64,000 bases of DNA from Atkinsonella hypoxylon (GCA_000729835.1 JFHB01000074.1:1-64000), one strand, 5' to 3'. Numbered from the stretch's first letter, positions 1 through 12,466 are shown. Notes: generated by a model from the sequence alone, not told the origin. Numbers and translations are program-made.

Positions 1-3000
1 TTTTTTTTTTCCTTTTTCTTCACGGGGATTTTAAGCGATAGAGATTGGAGAAATGAGTGTCACCTTTCTTTTTTAAAATTGAACAGGGGTGATCGATATT
101 TGCTTTTTTTTGTCTCATCTGATGGCGTAGCTGGGACTGCTTTGTCGTAGTTTGGGCAGATGAATCGTGCAAGCAATGGATCATCCTCGAGTTTTGTCAA
201 CAGTGTTCGTGATGAACGCGTATTCCTGGCCAGCGTGGCAAGGGGGAGGAAGATTTGCCCGCCGATCGAATCTCGGAGCCTTAGAGGGCTCCACCTCGGC
301 ATACCTTCCAGATAGCCGGATGGGAGATTGGCGGGAATGAGAGATGCGGGAAAAGCAAAATGGGCTTTTTTACTGGAGGAGCTGGCTTATGTCATCCCCG
401 GACACAGTAATCACTCATTTGATTGGGAAAAAAAAAAAAAAAAAAGCCCTATTCTGTACTTCCAAGGGCATACTGTCGCGTTCGGCAACTCGTTTCCTGT
501 CCGTTAGAAAAGACGCAGCGAACTTGACTGTCTGAACCCTGACAAGGCTGAAGCAGGCAACCGCCGCATCAGGATGGAGGTGCAATACGCCGACAACCCG
601 ATCCCACGGCTTGTGATTTTGGACCTCCTGTGCACCGGCGACTTGTCATAAGACATGAGCAGCAACGCGGCGGGCCGAGTCAGGTCAAAAGTACCTAGAT
701 CTTTCTTGCAGAGATGCTTCGGGTTGGTGAGGTAATGCTGATGGAATCGTGCCTCTAGGAGCTACTACTAGTAGATCTTTGCGCATCATTGGCCACGTCC
801 TGGCTGATGAGCTTGATGAGCTAATGTTGTGCAACGCACAGGAGTGCTAAGCTCGAACAGCGTCCAGTTCGTGGCCTTTTTCTGCTTTGTACCTCCTACC
901 TAGACGAATCTCATTGACCAGCCGTCTGGTGCCAGTCGGCACATCTTGGGAACTTGGCTCCTGCGTCTATGGCAAGCGCATCAAGTGCTGCGTGCCAAAA
1001 ATACATTAAGCGAGATGAAGCGGTTGTACAGCGGTGGGGAGATACGATTGTTCCGGCCGTTATAGGCAAGAGATCGCTGTATCACATCGGTGAAAGACCT
1101 CATCCCTTAACCAGCTGGACACACACGGGGGGTTGGCTCACCTTCATCCGACCCTCAAACACCAAACATCGTCAAGGGCGGCGAGCATCGGACTAACTTG
1201 ACCGCCCCTTGGCAAAGTCATGATACACCACGCAGGTCCCAGGGCCCACACCACTCTTGAGAGTGTAGATGCCTGTGAAGGCTCCTCAGCAGATGCGAGA
1301 TTTGCGACGTCCCTCCTTGTATGACGTCCAGAAGAACACTGCTTACGATGTTGCGCTACAGTGACGTCCCGCACGTAAAAAGCTGAAAGTATCTTTCCAT
1401 CGCCCTTAGTTCCGATTGGTCTTCTGGCTAATCCGTGACTCCAGCTGATTTATCTTATGGGCACTGAACGGATGGAGTTGAATAGCGTGACCGTCTCTGG
1501 ACGACGACTCGCTAGTCTGCAAGCTGCGGCTCTAATAACCGGACGGCAGTGACAGCATCAAGTGCCTATTTGCCGGTATATATTAGGTATGATACATTCT
1601 CGTGTTTTGGCTTTGTTTCAGTCATGATCGCTGTTCGCCCGTGGGACAGCCCCTATTAGAAATTCGCTCGTTCGGTGTGGTTGTTGCGAGTGTTTGAGCC
1701 CTGGTATCTCGGATCGAGGCTAGTTTTTGCCCGCGATCAAGAGCAGTCTAACACTAGTTACCTAGGTAGTTAACACAGACACCGCGTGATCTGGATCGTA
1801 CTTTTCTGCACCCAGACAAAATAAAGCTAGGAAGGGTGGCCCGACCCCCCTACCTAGTCTCACTGCTGGGTTAAGTCGGTAACCTACATTCTCGGCCACG
1901 GCTCGCGGGACGTCGGTCGTCCAAGCCTGTAGCGCAAAATCACGTCGTCAGCATCTGACGCGGCCCGTCTTCTTCGACAATGCAAGGACGGGCAGCCTGT
2001 CTTGCCTGACAGGCCAGTAAAACACTGTTAAGCTCAGTGAGGAGTGCAGAGACAGACGAGTGAAAACAAAAAAACAAAACATGAGACTGATTCGGATATC
2101 ACTACGGCACTTTGTCTCATACTATCAGCTAGATGGATAGGAACCCCCCCCCCCCCTTCCTTCACCATTGTGGTTGGATTGGATTCCAGAAAAGACGAAA
2201 ATCCTCACTTGGATCAAGCTAAAAGAAGATTTGTCTTGAACATGATTTACATTTCGAGTGCCCAGACAGCCTGGGCTGAAGTCTTGTGATACCCAACCTC
2301 TGGCACATGGGCAATTAGCAACGGCAACGAAGGACATGAGGCCATCATTATTTTTTGGGCTTGCTCAAGCCACCGGGGCGCCAGGTTCGCTTTCTTTTCC
2401 CGTCGGCACCAACTCCAGCTCGTGCTGGATCCCGTGCAGCAGGAAAGATGCAACCACAGATGCCTACAGCAGTGGGGGAAATGGCACACGCGTGTTTCAA
2501 AAAAATCTCATTGTCGCATCTGGGATTCGATGGGATGCATTCTCCCCCGAGATACCGAAGCCCACCTTGGCACGATCTCATCTCGTTTACGGCCAGTAGC
2601 TGGATGTTTCCACCCCCCCCCTCCCCCCAAAGGGCCGAAACTAGTAAATACGACTGACTACCCAATCGCAAGCCTCCGCGGCCTGGCCTCGATCGATTCG
2701 TCCCATCGTGAAGGATAAGATGACCGAGGATCAACAAGCAGCAGAAGCAAATAGGACGTGCGCACGGTGATTTGCTTCATTCCCCTTCCCCAATATAGGC
2801 ACTAAGATTAGCAGAGTGTCGTCGATCGTCCAGATCTGATCTCCCTTTCCCATGGATCACGCAAGACCCCTGTCGATTGATTAATCCCTGCTTGTGAAGA
2901 GCTCCAAACGCAAGAGGCGGGAAAGGGGAGAGGGAAAGGGAGAGGGAGAGGGGGGAGGCGTGGAAGAAAGAAGTAGTTGGGGATTGCTTGGATGGGATTC

Positions 3001-4436
3001 TTATTGGGAGCTCGTCGTGCCTGAGCCCACCTGAGCACGCGCCAGATACCATGACACGACATTTGGACATGGAACAGACACAATGCGGCGTCACCTAATG
3101 GGCGGAGCCTCTTGGAAAAGCGTTGCCAGGATAAGCCAAGGCTTAGGGGCCAGTACGTGTGATTAATTAAGCCGCGAAGCAATCATTCGTAGCCCAGGCT
3201 CTCCCGTACCTTTCCTTCAGTTTGCCTGAAAATCAAGTGCCCAGGTGGAAAGTAAAACAAGTGGCGTGGAACTTGGTCTCCAATTGGCCCTTTGGTTACG
3301 TGAAATCTGAATGTAGGATCGATCGTTCAGGGGTAGGACTGTAGTGTGTACCAAGCTAGGTAGGTAGACGCCGATTCTGAGTCCTTTACGAAAGTATCGG
3401 TAGAACATGATCCGTATGCTCACCCTCTTTGGCACGATGCCTTCCATGCCTAAAGCCTTACGGTTCCCAGAGGGATAATCACGGCAACGCTCTCCTGCCG
3501 TCTGCCGTCTTTCCCTCCGTCCCAGCCGCCATCTTCCATCGACTCGGTAGCCTTGATCTCGAGGGCGTCCACGGTGAGCAAACCGTGCTGCGTTGGTCTA
3601 AGCTGCGGGATCATGTCTCCGACTGTCAATGGTGCTTCTCAAACGCGGCAATGAACGGGCGTGAGGTAGGTTTGACGCTGAGCGAGTGCCTCACGCAACC
3701 ACTTTGAACACCCGGATAAAGGTCCTGATCACGTAATAGAATGACACTGTATCTGACGACATGCCGTCGTCCAATGGTGAAATTTGACGTCAACTCCCGC
3801 CCGCCGTGTAACGCGCCCCCCTGTGGCACTCTTTGACTCAGAATTGCGCCCCCGGCACGAGACAATTCAACGTTTGTTTTCCAACGTTGTTCTCGTGGAA
3901 CCATTGAGCCACATGCGGGCTTGTGATGTTGACCTGTCGCGTTCTGGTCGTTGCTGCGCCTACTCGTCCGGAAGCAGCTGTGGCTGGGAGGCTACCTAAT
4001 CCCCTGCATCATGAAAGAAGCTGAAGTGATTGGTTCACTGCTGTCGAGTAACATATCAACGGCCTGTGCTTTCATATTCGTCTCAGGCGTTTACGTTCTA
4101 GGACGATATACACACGCCCAGGAAAAAAAAAAAAAAAAAAAAAGTCGCTGCATGGATTTTCGACGTCTTTCAAATTTAATCGATGCGCATCAACCCCATG
4201 GTGACTCGGAACATATACCACGGCAAACAAAGTATATTCTATAACCTAATGGCTGGCCAAGGAAGATATGTTAATGCAGTACGGTAATACCACTTACTTT
4301 TGCGCACTGATATTCAAACGCATGCTTGTTTGTCCACATACGCTTTGTGTTGTTCAGAGTAAAAGAAAGTTGGATTGGAAGACGTGGCTTCGCTTTACTA
4401 CTTGCTTACGCCGTTATTCTAAATTCGGCTGTTGGT
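1..4436. other. Gene-free region upstream of the minus-strand GCS1 3' end
   Basis: No reading frame here has codon structure, splice pattern or family resemblance that I can support; the open frames are short, overlap on both strands and run through low-complexity DNA. The stretch holds A/T homopolymers (1-10, 428-445, and a 21-bp A run at 4123-4143), a C run near 2145-2156, and a purine-rich G-run tract at 2919-2957. One exact copy of the word TACCTAGGTA lies at 1759-1768. The last few hundred bases probably include the 3' UTR of the glutamate-cysteine ligase gene that ends at 4437. Confidence 0.6.
2919..2957 (+). repeat. Purine-rich G-run tract (G-quadruplex-capable)
   Basis: On the plus strand six runs of three or more G are separated by AAA or AGA spacers of about 3 bases, ending in a run of six G. 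The regular GGG-N3 spacing fits the textbook G-quadruplex pattern. It sits in a gene-free region, so any role is unknown. It could also simply be a drifting (GGGARA)n low-complexity tract. Confidence 0.7.
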
Positions 4437-6983
4437 TCAGCTCATTTCAGGTGGCTCATCTACCGACGCTTGTTCCTGTTCTGGTGATTGATCGCCTTCT
4501 ATCCATTCGCTTTTACGCTTTCGAGGTCCATTTTCCGGTTCAGCATCTGCTTCTGCGTAATTCTCGTTCTCTCTGCCCTCTATGGCGGCTTCTTGGCCGC
4601 ATCTACCTCGGAAGCTGCCTAGTAGTTTGGATAGTCCGTAAATATCAAGGCCAGCAAAGTCTCTGCCAGTACTCTCGCGCTCGCCGACGGCTATGACGGC
4701 GCCGATCAAATCATGCGTGATCTCGTCGTCCACCACACTATCGTGTTTATATGCAGGATGAGCGTCGACAAAGTTGCGGATCCAGCGAGCGGCGGTTTGG
4801 AGTTCACCGCTAGCACGCTTGCTAATGAGGGAGAGATAAGTGGCTAGTTGGCAGCGGGTTTCGACATCAACGTTGACGCTGTCGAGGTAGCTTTCTACGA
4901 TGGGGATCAAGCCTGGAAATTCGCCGTCTGGTGGTCCATTGATGATGTCGTCGATGGACATTTCTCCGTACTCCTCGTCCACAGGCAGGCCGGGCGAAGC
5001 ACATCGGCTATGCATGGCTGACCCAGGATGGCTCTCGTCCCCGAAAGCAGTGTTAGCCCGAGACGGACGAAGTGGAAAGGGGTTCAGGCGGAAAAAGAAC
5101 TTCTCCTTGAGAACTGCGTCCACGGCATGCGCACGTTCCATGTTCTCATCGACCTTCTTGATGGGGACGTAGAAGTTGAGGTCGAAGGAGAGCATGGCAC
5201 GCGTTACAAGAACCATGAAGACGGAAAAGGCGGCGTTTTCGAAGTCTGTAATCTGGATCTCCATAGGACGGAACTCGACACGCCAGCCGATGTTGTTTTC
5301 GGCTGGCGGAGGCTTGAATCGTATATGTTGCCAATTGGTAGATTGAATATTTTCAAAATGATCCGTCTTATTGAGGTCGAGTTCCTGCAAGTCTTCCTCA
5401 AATATAACAATTGGGTCGCGGATGAACAGGTGAGCGAAGTGCGTCGCAAGCCGATCGTCCATGCCACCTTCCATAAGCTCAGCCTTTATCTTTGGATCAA
5501 TGACCAGATCAGGATCCATGTACTCCTCCCGTAGTCTAGGATCTGTCGAGATGTAGGTCGAGTTGGAAGCATATCTTGATTTGGGTATCCTCCAGCGGTC
5601 GTTCTTGAGAGGCTATGGCGTGTACACACCAGTTAGCAGGCTGAAATCGCCGTTTTACTATGATGCGTTTGGCAGGTGAGCACCTGATATGCGTTACATA
5701 CCTTCTCCCCCAATTCCTCTGGGGTTCTGCAATCTACTGCTCGACTAATTTGATTCCACCGCGCGTCCGTGTTGGCCAGGAAGCCCTTATAAATGGGGGT
5801 CGCTGCGGTCAAGGCCAACATGATAGGTCCGAGTGGGCTAAGCTGATCGTACATTTGTCGTCCCTCGGTAATGTTCTTCGCTTGAAAGGTAATTTGCAAA
5901 CAACAGCTGCCCATACCAAAAGCCATGGCATCCATATGGATGAAGTCTGGAGGAGCTGCTCCATTGCGCTCATCATCATCTTCCGGCCAGTTGTGCAAAT
6001 CAAAGTTGACTGTAGGATCAATCCAAGGCCTTGGCGTGTTCTTATCGTGAAATATAGGTACGTTGACCTGCACCTTGCAACCACGACGAGATCTTATATT
6101 GGCAGCCAATGTGGGAAATCGGATGTGAGGATTTGCAATTTCGTCTGGGACAAATTGTGATCGAAGCTTGGGTCCGGAAGGTGGGTAGTAAGGGTCAGTG
6201 AATTGTCCGGGGACGCCTATTCGTGGGAATGTTGTCAGGGTGATAGGATACTCTTTGCTCAACATGTGCTCCTTGGCGATCTTGCGGCGGAGTTTCATAT
6301 CGGGCTCTACGTCGAGCAATTCCTTAAATCCGATGCCCCATGGTTCACCAGGAGTGGCCTCCAGCATAAAGCGTCCAAATTCAGGATGGAATACTGGGAG
6401 AGGGTTGAAACTAAGGACAAAGCAGGAATAAAATGTAAGTAGGGGCTCATCAACACAGTCAACTCTGCCACACAATTTATACTGACTCTGGCTTAGTGGC
6501 TGTGAAAGACCCGTCCTGCAGGGCCGGAACACAACCTTCTTTGGCAAGCTCTTCATCAGCGGCAAGTGCTTCTAGAATCTGAGCTTGTCTCAGGGATAGT
6601 AACACCTTTGGGTCGGCCTTTGTGTATGTCACAACCAAGTACTCAACCTGAAGTAGGGTTAGCTTTGACTGAAGGGCTGATGATGGCGTGCGAGGGGGTT
6701 AAGGTGACCTCATCTCCCCATAGCATAGCATCTCTCTCCTTTCCCTTGGCCTTGTTCCATATTTCAAGTAATTGCTGTCGTAGCGTATCAGCATGTAAAC
6801 GCGTGTAAGTAGTCTGGAGCAAGTTACCTTGATGCCCCATTCTCTTACTTGATCGGCTCGTTTCTTCGCTTCGGGCCATTCCAGCGCAGTCCCCAAGGCT
6901 CTATCATTCCCCAGTTAGTGGCGTGCCTTGTGAATGCATGTGCCAAATTCATCAACTAATTGGGAGACTCACAGGAGACCCAT
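4437..6983 (-). CDS. GCS1: Glutamate-cysteine ligase catalytic subunit (gamma-glutamylcysteine synthetase)
   Basis: This enzyme joins glutamate and cysteine using ATP, the first and rate-limiting step of glutathione synthesis in the cytosol. Six exons read cleanly: 6983-6973, 6900-6828, 6774-6709, 6647-6487, 6410-5702 and 5612-4437. They give about 731 aa, the usual size of eukaryotic GCS. Recognised blocks are the start MGLLALGTALEWPEAKK, WNKAKGKERDAMLWGDEVEY, FNPLPVFHPEFGRFMLEA, the run ending TPEELGEK/PLKNDRW, and NIGWRVEFRPMEIQITDFEN. Every intron starts GT and ends AG, and phases agree across all junctions. Exon 1 is only 11 nt, so a start inside exon 2 would be easy to mis-call. The C-terminal tail is acidic and lysine-rich, as in other fungal members. 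Identity is secure from sequence pattern; exact splice choice at the GTCACC donor (6708) is slightly less certain. Confidence 0.95.
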
Positions 6984-9884
6984 GTCGAGACAAGGCCTGA
7001 GATTCGAATTTAATCACTCAGGATTCCGCAAGTTGGCGGCCAAAGACTTTAGTACGGCGATGGAGACTCGTGGCGCTGTTCCCGCTGCTGCACGTGCCTG
7101 CAAGCGAGCGCGACAATTCGGGGTCAAATGCAACAATATATGCAATCCCAATGTTTATGCAAAGACCAAACTCACGACGTGAAGTACTTCCAAATCATTT
7201 AGCATCTGGATCTGTAGATGTTTCCAAGTTCAGATGAGACGCTTACTCAATGCCCCGCAAGATAGGAGTGTCACGATTCTCAAGCTAAGCAGGTATTCTC
7301 AAGCTCTTTCCAGGTAGAGAGATTGGCCAAGCTTGAGTAAAACCTTTTGCGAAGATCCGTGACGAAATCCCGACACCACAGCCCGATGTTTAAGGTTTTC
7401 TTTTTTTTCTCTTGAAACGAGATACCCGCGGCCGAAGGGGAAAAAAAAGCCCAAAGATTATCCCACGAGGCAGTGCGTAGCCTCTGAAGACTGATGTGGA
7501 GCTCCACAATCGCAATGGAGCGGCTGACAGATTCGGCGGATGCTTAGAAATCCAACCGATTGTCCAGGCTAGCTGCCATGTTTAGTCAAAAGGGCGGCGG
7601 CTGCTTTCATGATGCAGGAGTGGGAGCATTGGAACCGGGCCAGAACTGATTGAGCGATAAATGTATGCATCCTCGGCCGATGACAAACGGGACAAGTTGT
7701 GTATGTAGTTGGGAGGTACAGTGTGAGGTACAGTATGAACTACCTACGAGAGCGCGTCATGTGACTTGAAGTTTGTGTTATCGTAGCGAACGATGACGGA
7801 CATCGGGGGGAGGGGGAAATGGCTGTCATTTGTCTTTAGCAAGATCCCATTCCCTTTAATGTTCTCCTGTCATTCCGATCCGCATTGTTCGAAATCAGTG
7901 CTCCTTGACCCTCTCAGTGACGTCTTGAACTTGGTCCGTTTTTTTTTTTTTTTTTTTTCGAGTTGACCGGGGGGGTTCTCGAGCCCTCGGAAAGCAAGCT
8001 TGTGGTGAGATGGTAATCTGGAAGTTGTGACGCGGGACTTGGTCATAGTTTTCTTGCTCAACCAATTTTCTTTTTCCAAGCAAGAAAATCATGGCATCAA
8101 ACCTACTGCATCAAACGACAACAGAAGAAATGCCCATTTCTCTGATCCAACAGAGGCAGGAACCGTCGAACTTCTCAGCCAGCCATAGCTGTGCTGGCCG
8201 TTGCCCGCGGACTTTCCCGCCCAAACTTCCCTGCCTCCAACAGCTGATTTTGTCCAACATTCAATGGTTAGCACGTTCTGGCCGATCACAGCGCAGCGGC
8301 GTCGGCAACCTGTACCCCGCAGGGTCCTGGTTCGATTTCCGCAGGGTACCCAGAATCTGTGTCCGATGGAAGTCAAAATATTTCGCCCAACCTCGTTCGG
8401 GCATATGCTAAAGACGAGACCAGACGCTTATGCTCCTTCAAAGGGCGACTTTGGTCCCGGGTAGCGAGGACGCCCCTTGTGGACAGACCAGTCAGCGTTT
8501 TCCGTGGCGGACGCCATATCTATCTAGGTCGGTACTTGGGTATGGCAATTAGGTTATGAACAGAGGGATGCAAGCGCCTCACATCCCTCAAATCAACTAG
8601 GTAGGTGGTACTCTGTTTGAATGGCGGCATGTACTATGCATGGGATTCAAGGCCGGTAGATGTTTCTTTAGCTGGTGGAAGACGGATGGAAGCCGCTTTT
8701 GCAACGCTGGTGTAGAATCAATGCTATCAATGCTCATTTCGATGCTTGTTACGCATGCTGTTAGCAACGCATTGACGTCATATTCGGTCAGGATTACCTA
8801 CCCAAGTACCGACTTAATAGGTCCGTAGATACTTGGAGGAAAATGCTTAACGATGGCAATGCAACCGTACGTTATGCTGACGAATCTGTGAGAGACAATA
8901 TCGCAACTTCGCAGGTCCAAGCTCACGCTCGGCAGTGTGGCGTCCATGCAACCTCTCAAATGGTTGGACGGGTGGTGTCGAATCATGAATGCAATGCAAT
9001 GCAACTCCATCAATGCTGCCACAATAAAGTTCGAGGAACAAGTTGATGAGAAGAGACACTATGAATCAAAGCCCAGGGCCGACAATGCCGGAACTAGACA
9101 TTATGTCTGCTGCGTAGACGAGAATGCTTGAATACCACTGCGCTTGTGTTGCTTGTCTACCTCGTATCTAGACAGAAGAATCGCGTCCATACAATCAATC
9201 AATCAATCAATCAATCAGCCAGGACACAAACTCGGGCGAGGAAGCGGCACCGAAATCAACCGTTTTAAAGCTATTGATAAGACCCTTTGGGTGATTCGAT
9301 GAAGATGCAAAATCAGCTTGGATGGCATGACCTGGGCCAACTACCCTCAACCCTCAACTTGGGGTGGTCTGCATCTGGGAAAGCTTCAGTGTTCCATCTT
9401 CATGGTGCGATGGTGCGAACGGACTACGGAGTAGTGCTTCTTAGTGCTTGGCTGCCCAAGTGGCCCCGGCCTGCCCGCCAAGGCACCCACCTTGGCATGT
9501 ACCCATGTACCTCAAGTACATATTGATGTCAGCAAAGCAGGGCCCGCGTCACTCTCGCTCTGGCACCAGACACTTCCTGTCACCAGACCAAAACTCCCCC
9601 TCCAGCTCTTTTTCTTTCTTCTAAGGGGGACTTGCAGTTTTCAGCCCTGCAAGATTAAGAACCTTGGAAGATATCGCTCGCATGACACAGCACAACTTGA
9701 CGTTTCCTATTCCGAATTCCGGGTCGCCATTGCCACTCTGAGTTCGTCGCTCGCCTCAAGCTGCACCAACCTGCCATTAACAGCTGCGGCTAGCTCAAGG
9801 ACCGCTTTTCTCGTTTCGGACTCCGTATCGTCTGACACGAATAGTGACCATCGCAAGGCCGCTCGACAGTCCTACACCAAAACA
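6984..9884. other. Intergenic region between GCS1 and the endosulfine gene
   Basis: The two genes are divergent, so both promoters lie here. I see no supported coding region. The DNA contains a 20-bp T run at 7939-7958, a (CAAT)n microsatellite at about 9191-9218, and a TACGGAGTA word at 9425-9433. A pyrimidine-rich stretch with CCCCCTCC and TTTTTCTTTCTTCT near 9593-9622 is typical of fungal promoters and leaders and probably belongs to the 5' UTR of the downstream gene. A tRNA-like patch near 8265-8345 does not fold and is rejected separately. Confidence 0.5.
9191..9218. repeat. (CAAT)n microsatellite
   Basis: About seven tandem CAAT units lie in the upstream region of the endosulfine gene. 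This is simple sequence repeat DNA with no coding role visible. Confidence 0.9.
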
Positions 9885-10572
9885 ATGAACCCTCATCAAA
9901 AGAACAAAGTCGACGTCAAGGTTAGCATTATTACCTACCATTCTTCTATCCCTATAATGTCCGCTTCTCTATGTGACAATGTCACCCCGCGCTTGGCCTA
10001 GGTAACTGAATGTGCCTGAGCGACATGGTACAGTCAACAAGAGCGACACCTGCGGCTTCCGATCTCCAAGTTTCAAAGAAAATGAATCATCGTCCAACTC
10101 GTTTTCTGAAATTATGCTAACGCATTGCGCTCTATCATAGTCGCTGTCTCCCGAGGAACAGCGCTTGTTCCGTCTCTATGGCAAGTTACCCTCTCGATCG
10201 GACCATTTCGCAAAGCATCTCAAGGATCGTAAATATTTCGACTCTGGAGACTACGCCATGTCAAAAGCTGGAAAGGGAGACGGAGTCGATGCTGGAGCTG
10301 TAGGCTCCGAGCACCCTGTGCCCGAGAACATCCCTCACCTCTCATCACCCGTGAACAATGGAGCGAGTGTCCCCAAACATAGCCATCACGGATCCATCGC
10401 AGGCATCCAAGCAGGCAGCCCTGTCAAAGAAAGCAGTTTTCTCAATCGCGAGACTAGCGCTACAGAGGAAGGCTCGAAAGCAGAAAATGATGCAAATGCT
10501 ACTTCAGGTAAGGGAAATGCACCAGTTGCCGCGCCGGCCCAGTCAAACGAAGGGATCCCCATTCGACGATAG
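9885..10572 (+). CDS. igo1: Endosulfine (ENSA/ARPP-19, yeast Igo1/2) phosphoprotein
   Basis: Endosulfines are small proteins that, once phosphorylated by Greatwall/Rim15 kinase, inhibit PP2A-B55. In yeast they protect mRNAs and promote entry into quiescence. Two exons, 9885-9920 and 10141-10572, give 155 aa: MNPHQKNKVDVK joined to SLSPEEQRLFRLYGKLPSRS. The diagnostic motif KYFDSGDY is intact, with the phospho-acceptor serine at about residue 47. The C-terminal half is Ser/Ala/Pro-rich and probably disordered, as in fungal homologues. The intron is long for this organism (220 bp; GTTAGC donor, CATAG acceptor). No other start fits the conserved N-terminus. Identity rests on the motif and the intron-spanning frame. 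Confidence 0.93.
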
Positions 10573-11334
10573 TCCACAAGCCCACACGATGGGAAGATCT
10601 GTTCATGCAATAAGTGATATCATTGGGCAGTTTTATTCCAGTCCAGGATGAATTTCCTGATCTTCATGCCACGACACATTTGAGACGAAACAGTAATATG
10701 GTGGGAATTTTGCTCTCAAGACCATTCGCTTTTTCTTTGTCACACACAAGCTTCGCAGAGGATGCGTTGGATCACGGCACAGGTGCTAGTCACCAGAGTC
10801 ACCACAATTTGGTGTCAGGCGAAAACAAAAAAAAAAAAAAACAAGTCAACACAAATATTGCAAAGACTATTCGCTAGTCACTGCATGTTCACCCATTCTT
10901 GTCTTTTCAACATGTCAAACGTCGGAAGATTAAAGGATATTTCTTGCGGTCAGCGCCATGCGCGAATCAAGCGAATCAAATTTGACAATGTAGCAGTTCC
11001 CTGGATACCAAGAGGAAGAAGTTGTCTCAAGCTGGACTGAATGCCGCACTCTGTCAATGATCTTACTTCAAGTACAAGATTTGCGCAATTGCCTGAATAG
11101 AGCGCTGAGACGAAAGGTTTGCGTACCAGACCTGAGCCTCCAAGGTCTTCAAGGCACTTAAAGGCGTCACTGCAGACCTTGGTTGGTATCGTCAAAAAGT
11201 TGCATGCGCAATGACATACATGTGTTACTAGTAATCAATTTACTTGTTGCTCGGGTAGCTAAGATTCTGCGCTCTATTCTGCACTTGAACTGTGGTATTA
11301 TTCAGCTTTCCCTTGTCGTTATAAATCCTTAGGC
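10573..11334. other. Intergenic region between convergent igo1 and MYG1
   Basis: The two genes point toward each other, so this interval holds two 3' ends. I see an A run near 10829-10841 and otherwise nothing recognisable. The short open frames here resemble no known protein. Confidence 0.5.
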
Positions 11335-12384
11335 CTAAGCCAATGCTTTGACTGCCATCTCCTTGGCCCCCTCAAATGTCTTGTTCCCTCCGATGAAGCC
11401 AGCCCCGTGAACAAACACACAGCCTGAAATGCCCGAAATCCTGTCTAGCTCCTCATCACGGAAGCCCCTCCATGCTTCAGGCAGAGGTTTTCGACTGCCG
11501 AAGCTATCTTTGGACTCGGGTACGCACTGAATCCTCCATTTCGTTCCCGGAGAAGTCGATTCGGGGTACAACACATACAACACGGAAGGCTTGCCGTCTT
11601 CCAGGCTGTAGAGGTGGTCCTTCCAGGGCACCGACTGACCCTCGAACACCAGAATCCTCCCCTCCAGATCAAACTCGGTTCGTTTAGCGAAGGCCTCCTG
11701 AACAATCGATCGAGCAGGTAGCCACGCGGTGGTGTAATAGTCTAGATCTCGCTCGAACTCCTCCCCAATGCGCTTACTGGCCTGACAAAACTTTTCATCC
11801 TCGACTGCCTGCGCAAGCCTAGGATCAGAAGGCGTGGGATCATTCCACTTGGGATTTAACCGCGAGACCACTGCGCCCAGGGTGAACCCGCCGTCGCTAT
11901 ATCGCTTCTCCAGCCCGGCCGCCGCAATGGCCGCCGGGTCGTAGACGGAGATTCCGTTGTCGTGCGCATCCAGCGCCTCCACAAAGTTTTCGTAGAGCTT
12001 GCTGTGCAGGAGGCTTACCTCGGGGGCGTCCTCCTTCGCGCCGAGCTTCTGCGCGACGATGGCCTTGCCGAAGTGCAGGAAGACGAGGCCCGCGCTGGAC
12101 AGCTTGGTGTTCTTGCCGGGGAAGGTGGTTTTGAAGTCGCGCTGGTGGTGGTCGTAGCGGTGGCGCTGGGCGTCGTACTCGCCGCCTACGTCGACGACCG
12201 TGTGGCATCTGTCGAGGAGGCTCGGGTCGCGGGTGCGAACGAGCGGGCTGTGTCTGTAGGCGGGCAGCATGCGCAGCATGTGCACGGCGAGGGCCTCGTC
12301 GGCGTGGAAGTGGCCGTTGTGGGTGCCGATTTTGGGATATTTGGGTGCGTGTTCGGTCATTGCGGCGAATGTGCGACGGATCAT
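11335..12384 (-). CDS. MYG1: MYG1 exonuclease family protein (UPF0160, DHH-like)
   Basis: MYG1 proteins are metal-dependent 3'-5' RNA exonucleases of nucleus/nucleolus and mitochondria. The intronless frame gives 349 aa from ATG 12384, the usual family length. Recognised motifs are THNGHFHADEALAVHML near residue 20, VVDVGGEYD near residue 62, and YDHHQRDFKTTF near residue 75, which supply the His/Asp metal ligands. The C-terminal SGCVFVHGAGFIGGNKTFEG is also characteristic. The frame stays open upstream to 12723, but that extension is translated poly-lysine from a 36-bp A run, so I prefer MIRRTFAAM at 12384. That start gives a short Arg-containing N-terminus that could target mitochondria. 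ATG 12360 is the alternative and would lack it. Confidence 0.93.
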   Translation of the reverse strand: MIRRTFAAMTEHAPKYPKIGTHNGHFHADEALAVHMLRMLPAYRHSPLVRTRDPSLLDRCHTVVDVGGEYDAQRHRYDHHQRDFKTTFPGKNTKLSSAGLVFLHFGKAIVAQKLGAKEDAPEVSLLHSKLYENFVEALDAHDNGISVYDPAAIAAAGLEKRYSDGGFTLGAVVSRLNPKWNDPTPSDPRLAQAVEDEKFCQASKRIGEEFERDLDYYTTAWLPARSIVQEAFAKRTEFDLEGRILVFEGQSVPWKDHLYSLEDGKPSVLYVLYPESTSPGTKWRIQCVPESKDSFGSRKPLPEAWRGFRDEELDRISGISGCVFVHGAGFIGGNKTFEGAKEMAVKALA

Positions 12385-12429
12385 AAACCGTCTTTGTGGG
12401 TTCGACGGTGGGAAACCTTGTCTGGCCTC

Positions 12430-12430
<1 letters not shown>

Positions 12431-12466
<36 letters not shown>
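12431..12466 (-). repeat. 36-bp A homopolymer in the MYG1 leader
   Basis: An uninterrupted run of 36 T on the plus strand (A on the MYG1 sense strand) lies about 47-82 bp upstream of the chosen MYG1 start. It is the longest homopolymer in the window. It probably falls in the 5' UTR or core promoter, where dA:dT tracts exclude nucleosomes. Assembly length error is also possible. Confidence 0.85.

Noticed and set aside
5028..5534. 168-aa plus-strand frame opposite GCS1
   Set aside because: Antisense shadow of a well-supported exon.
8265..8345. tRNA-like patch with AATGGTTAGCAC (D-arm-like) and GGTTCGATTTCC (B-box-like)
   Set aside because: The B-box match has one extra base, the T stem does not pair, and no acceptor stem or anticodon stem can be drawn. 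It could be a decayed tRNA-derived sequence but is not supportable as a tRNA gene.
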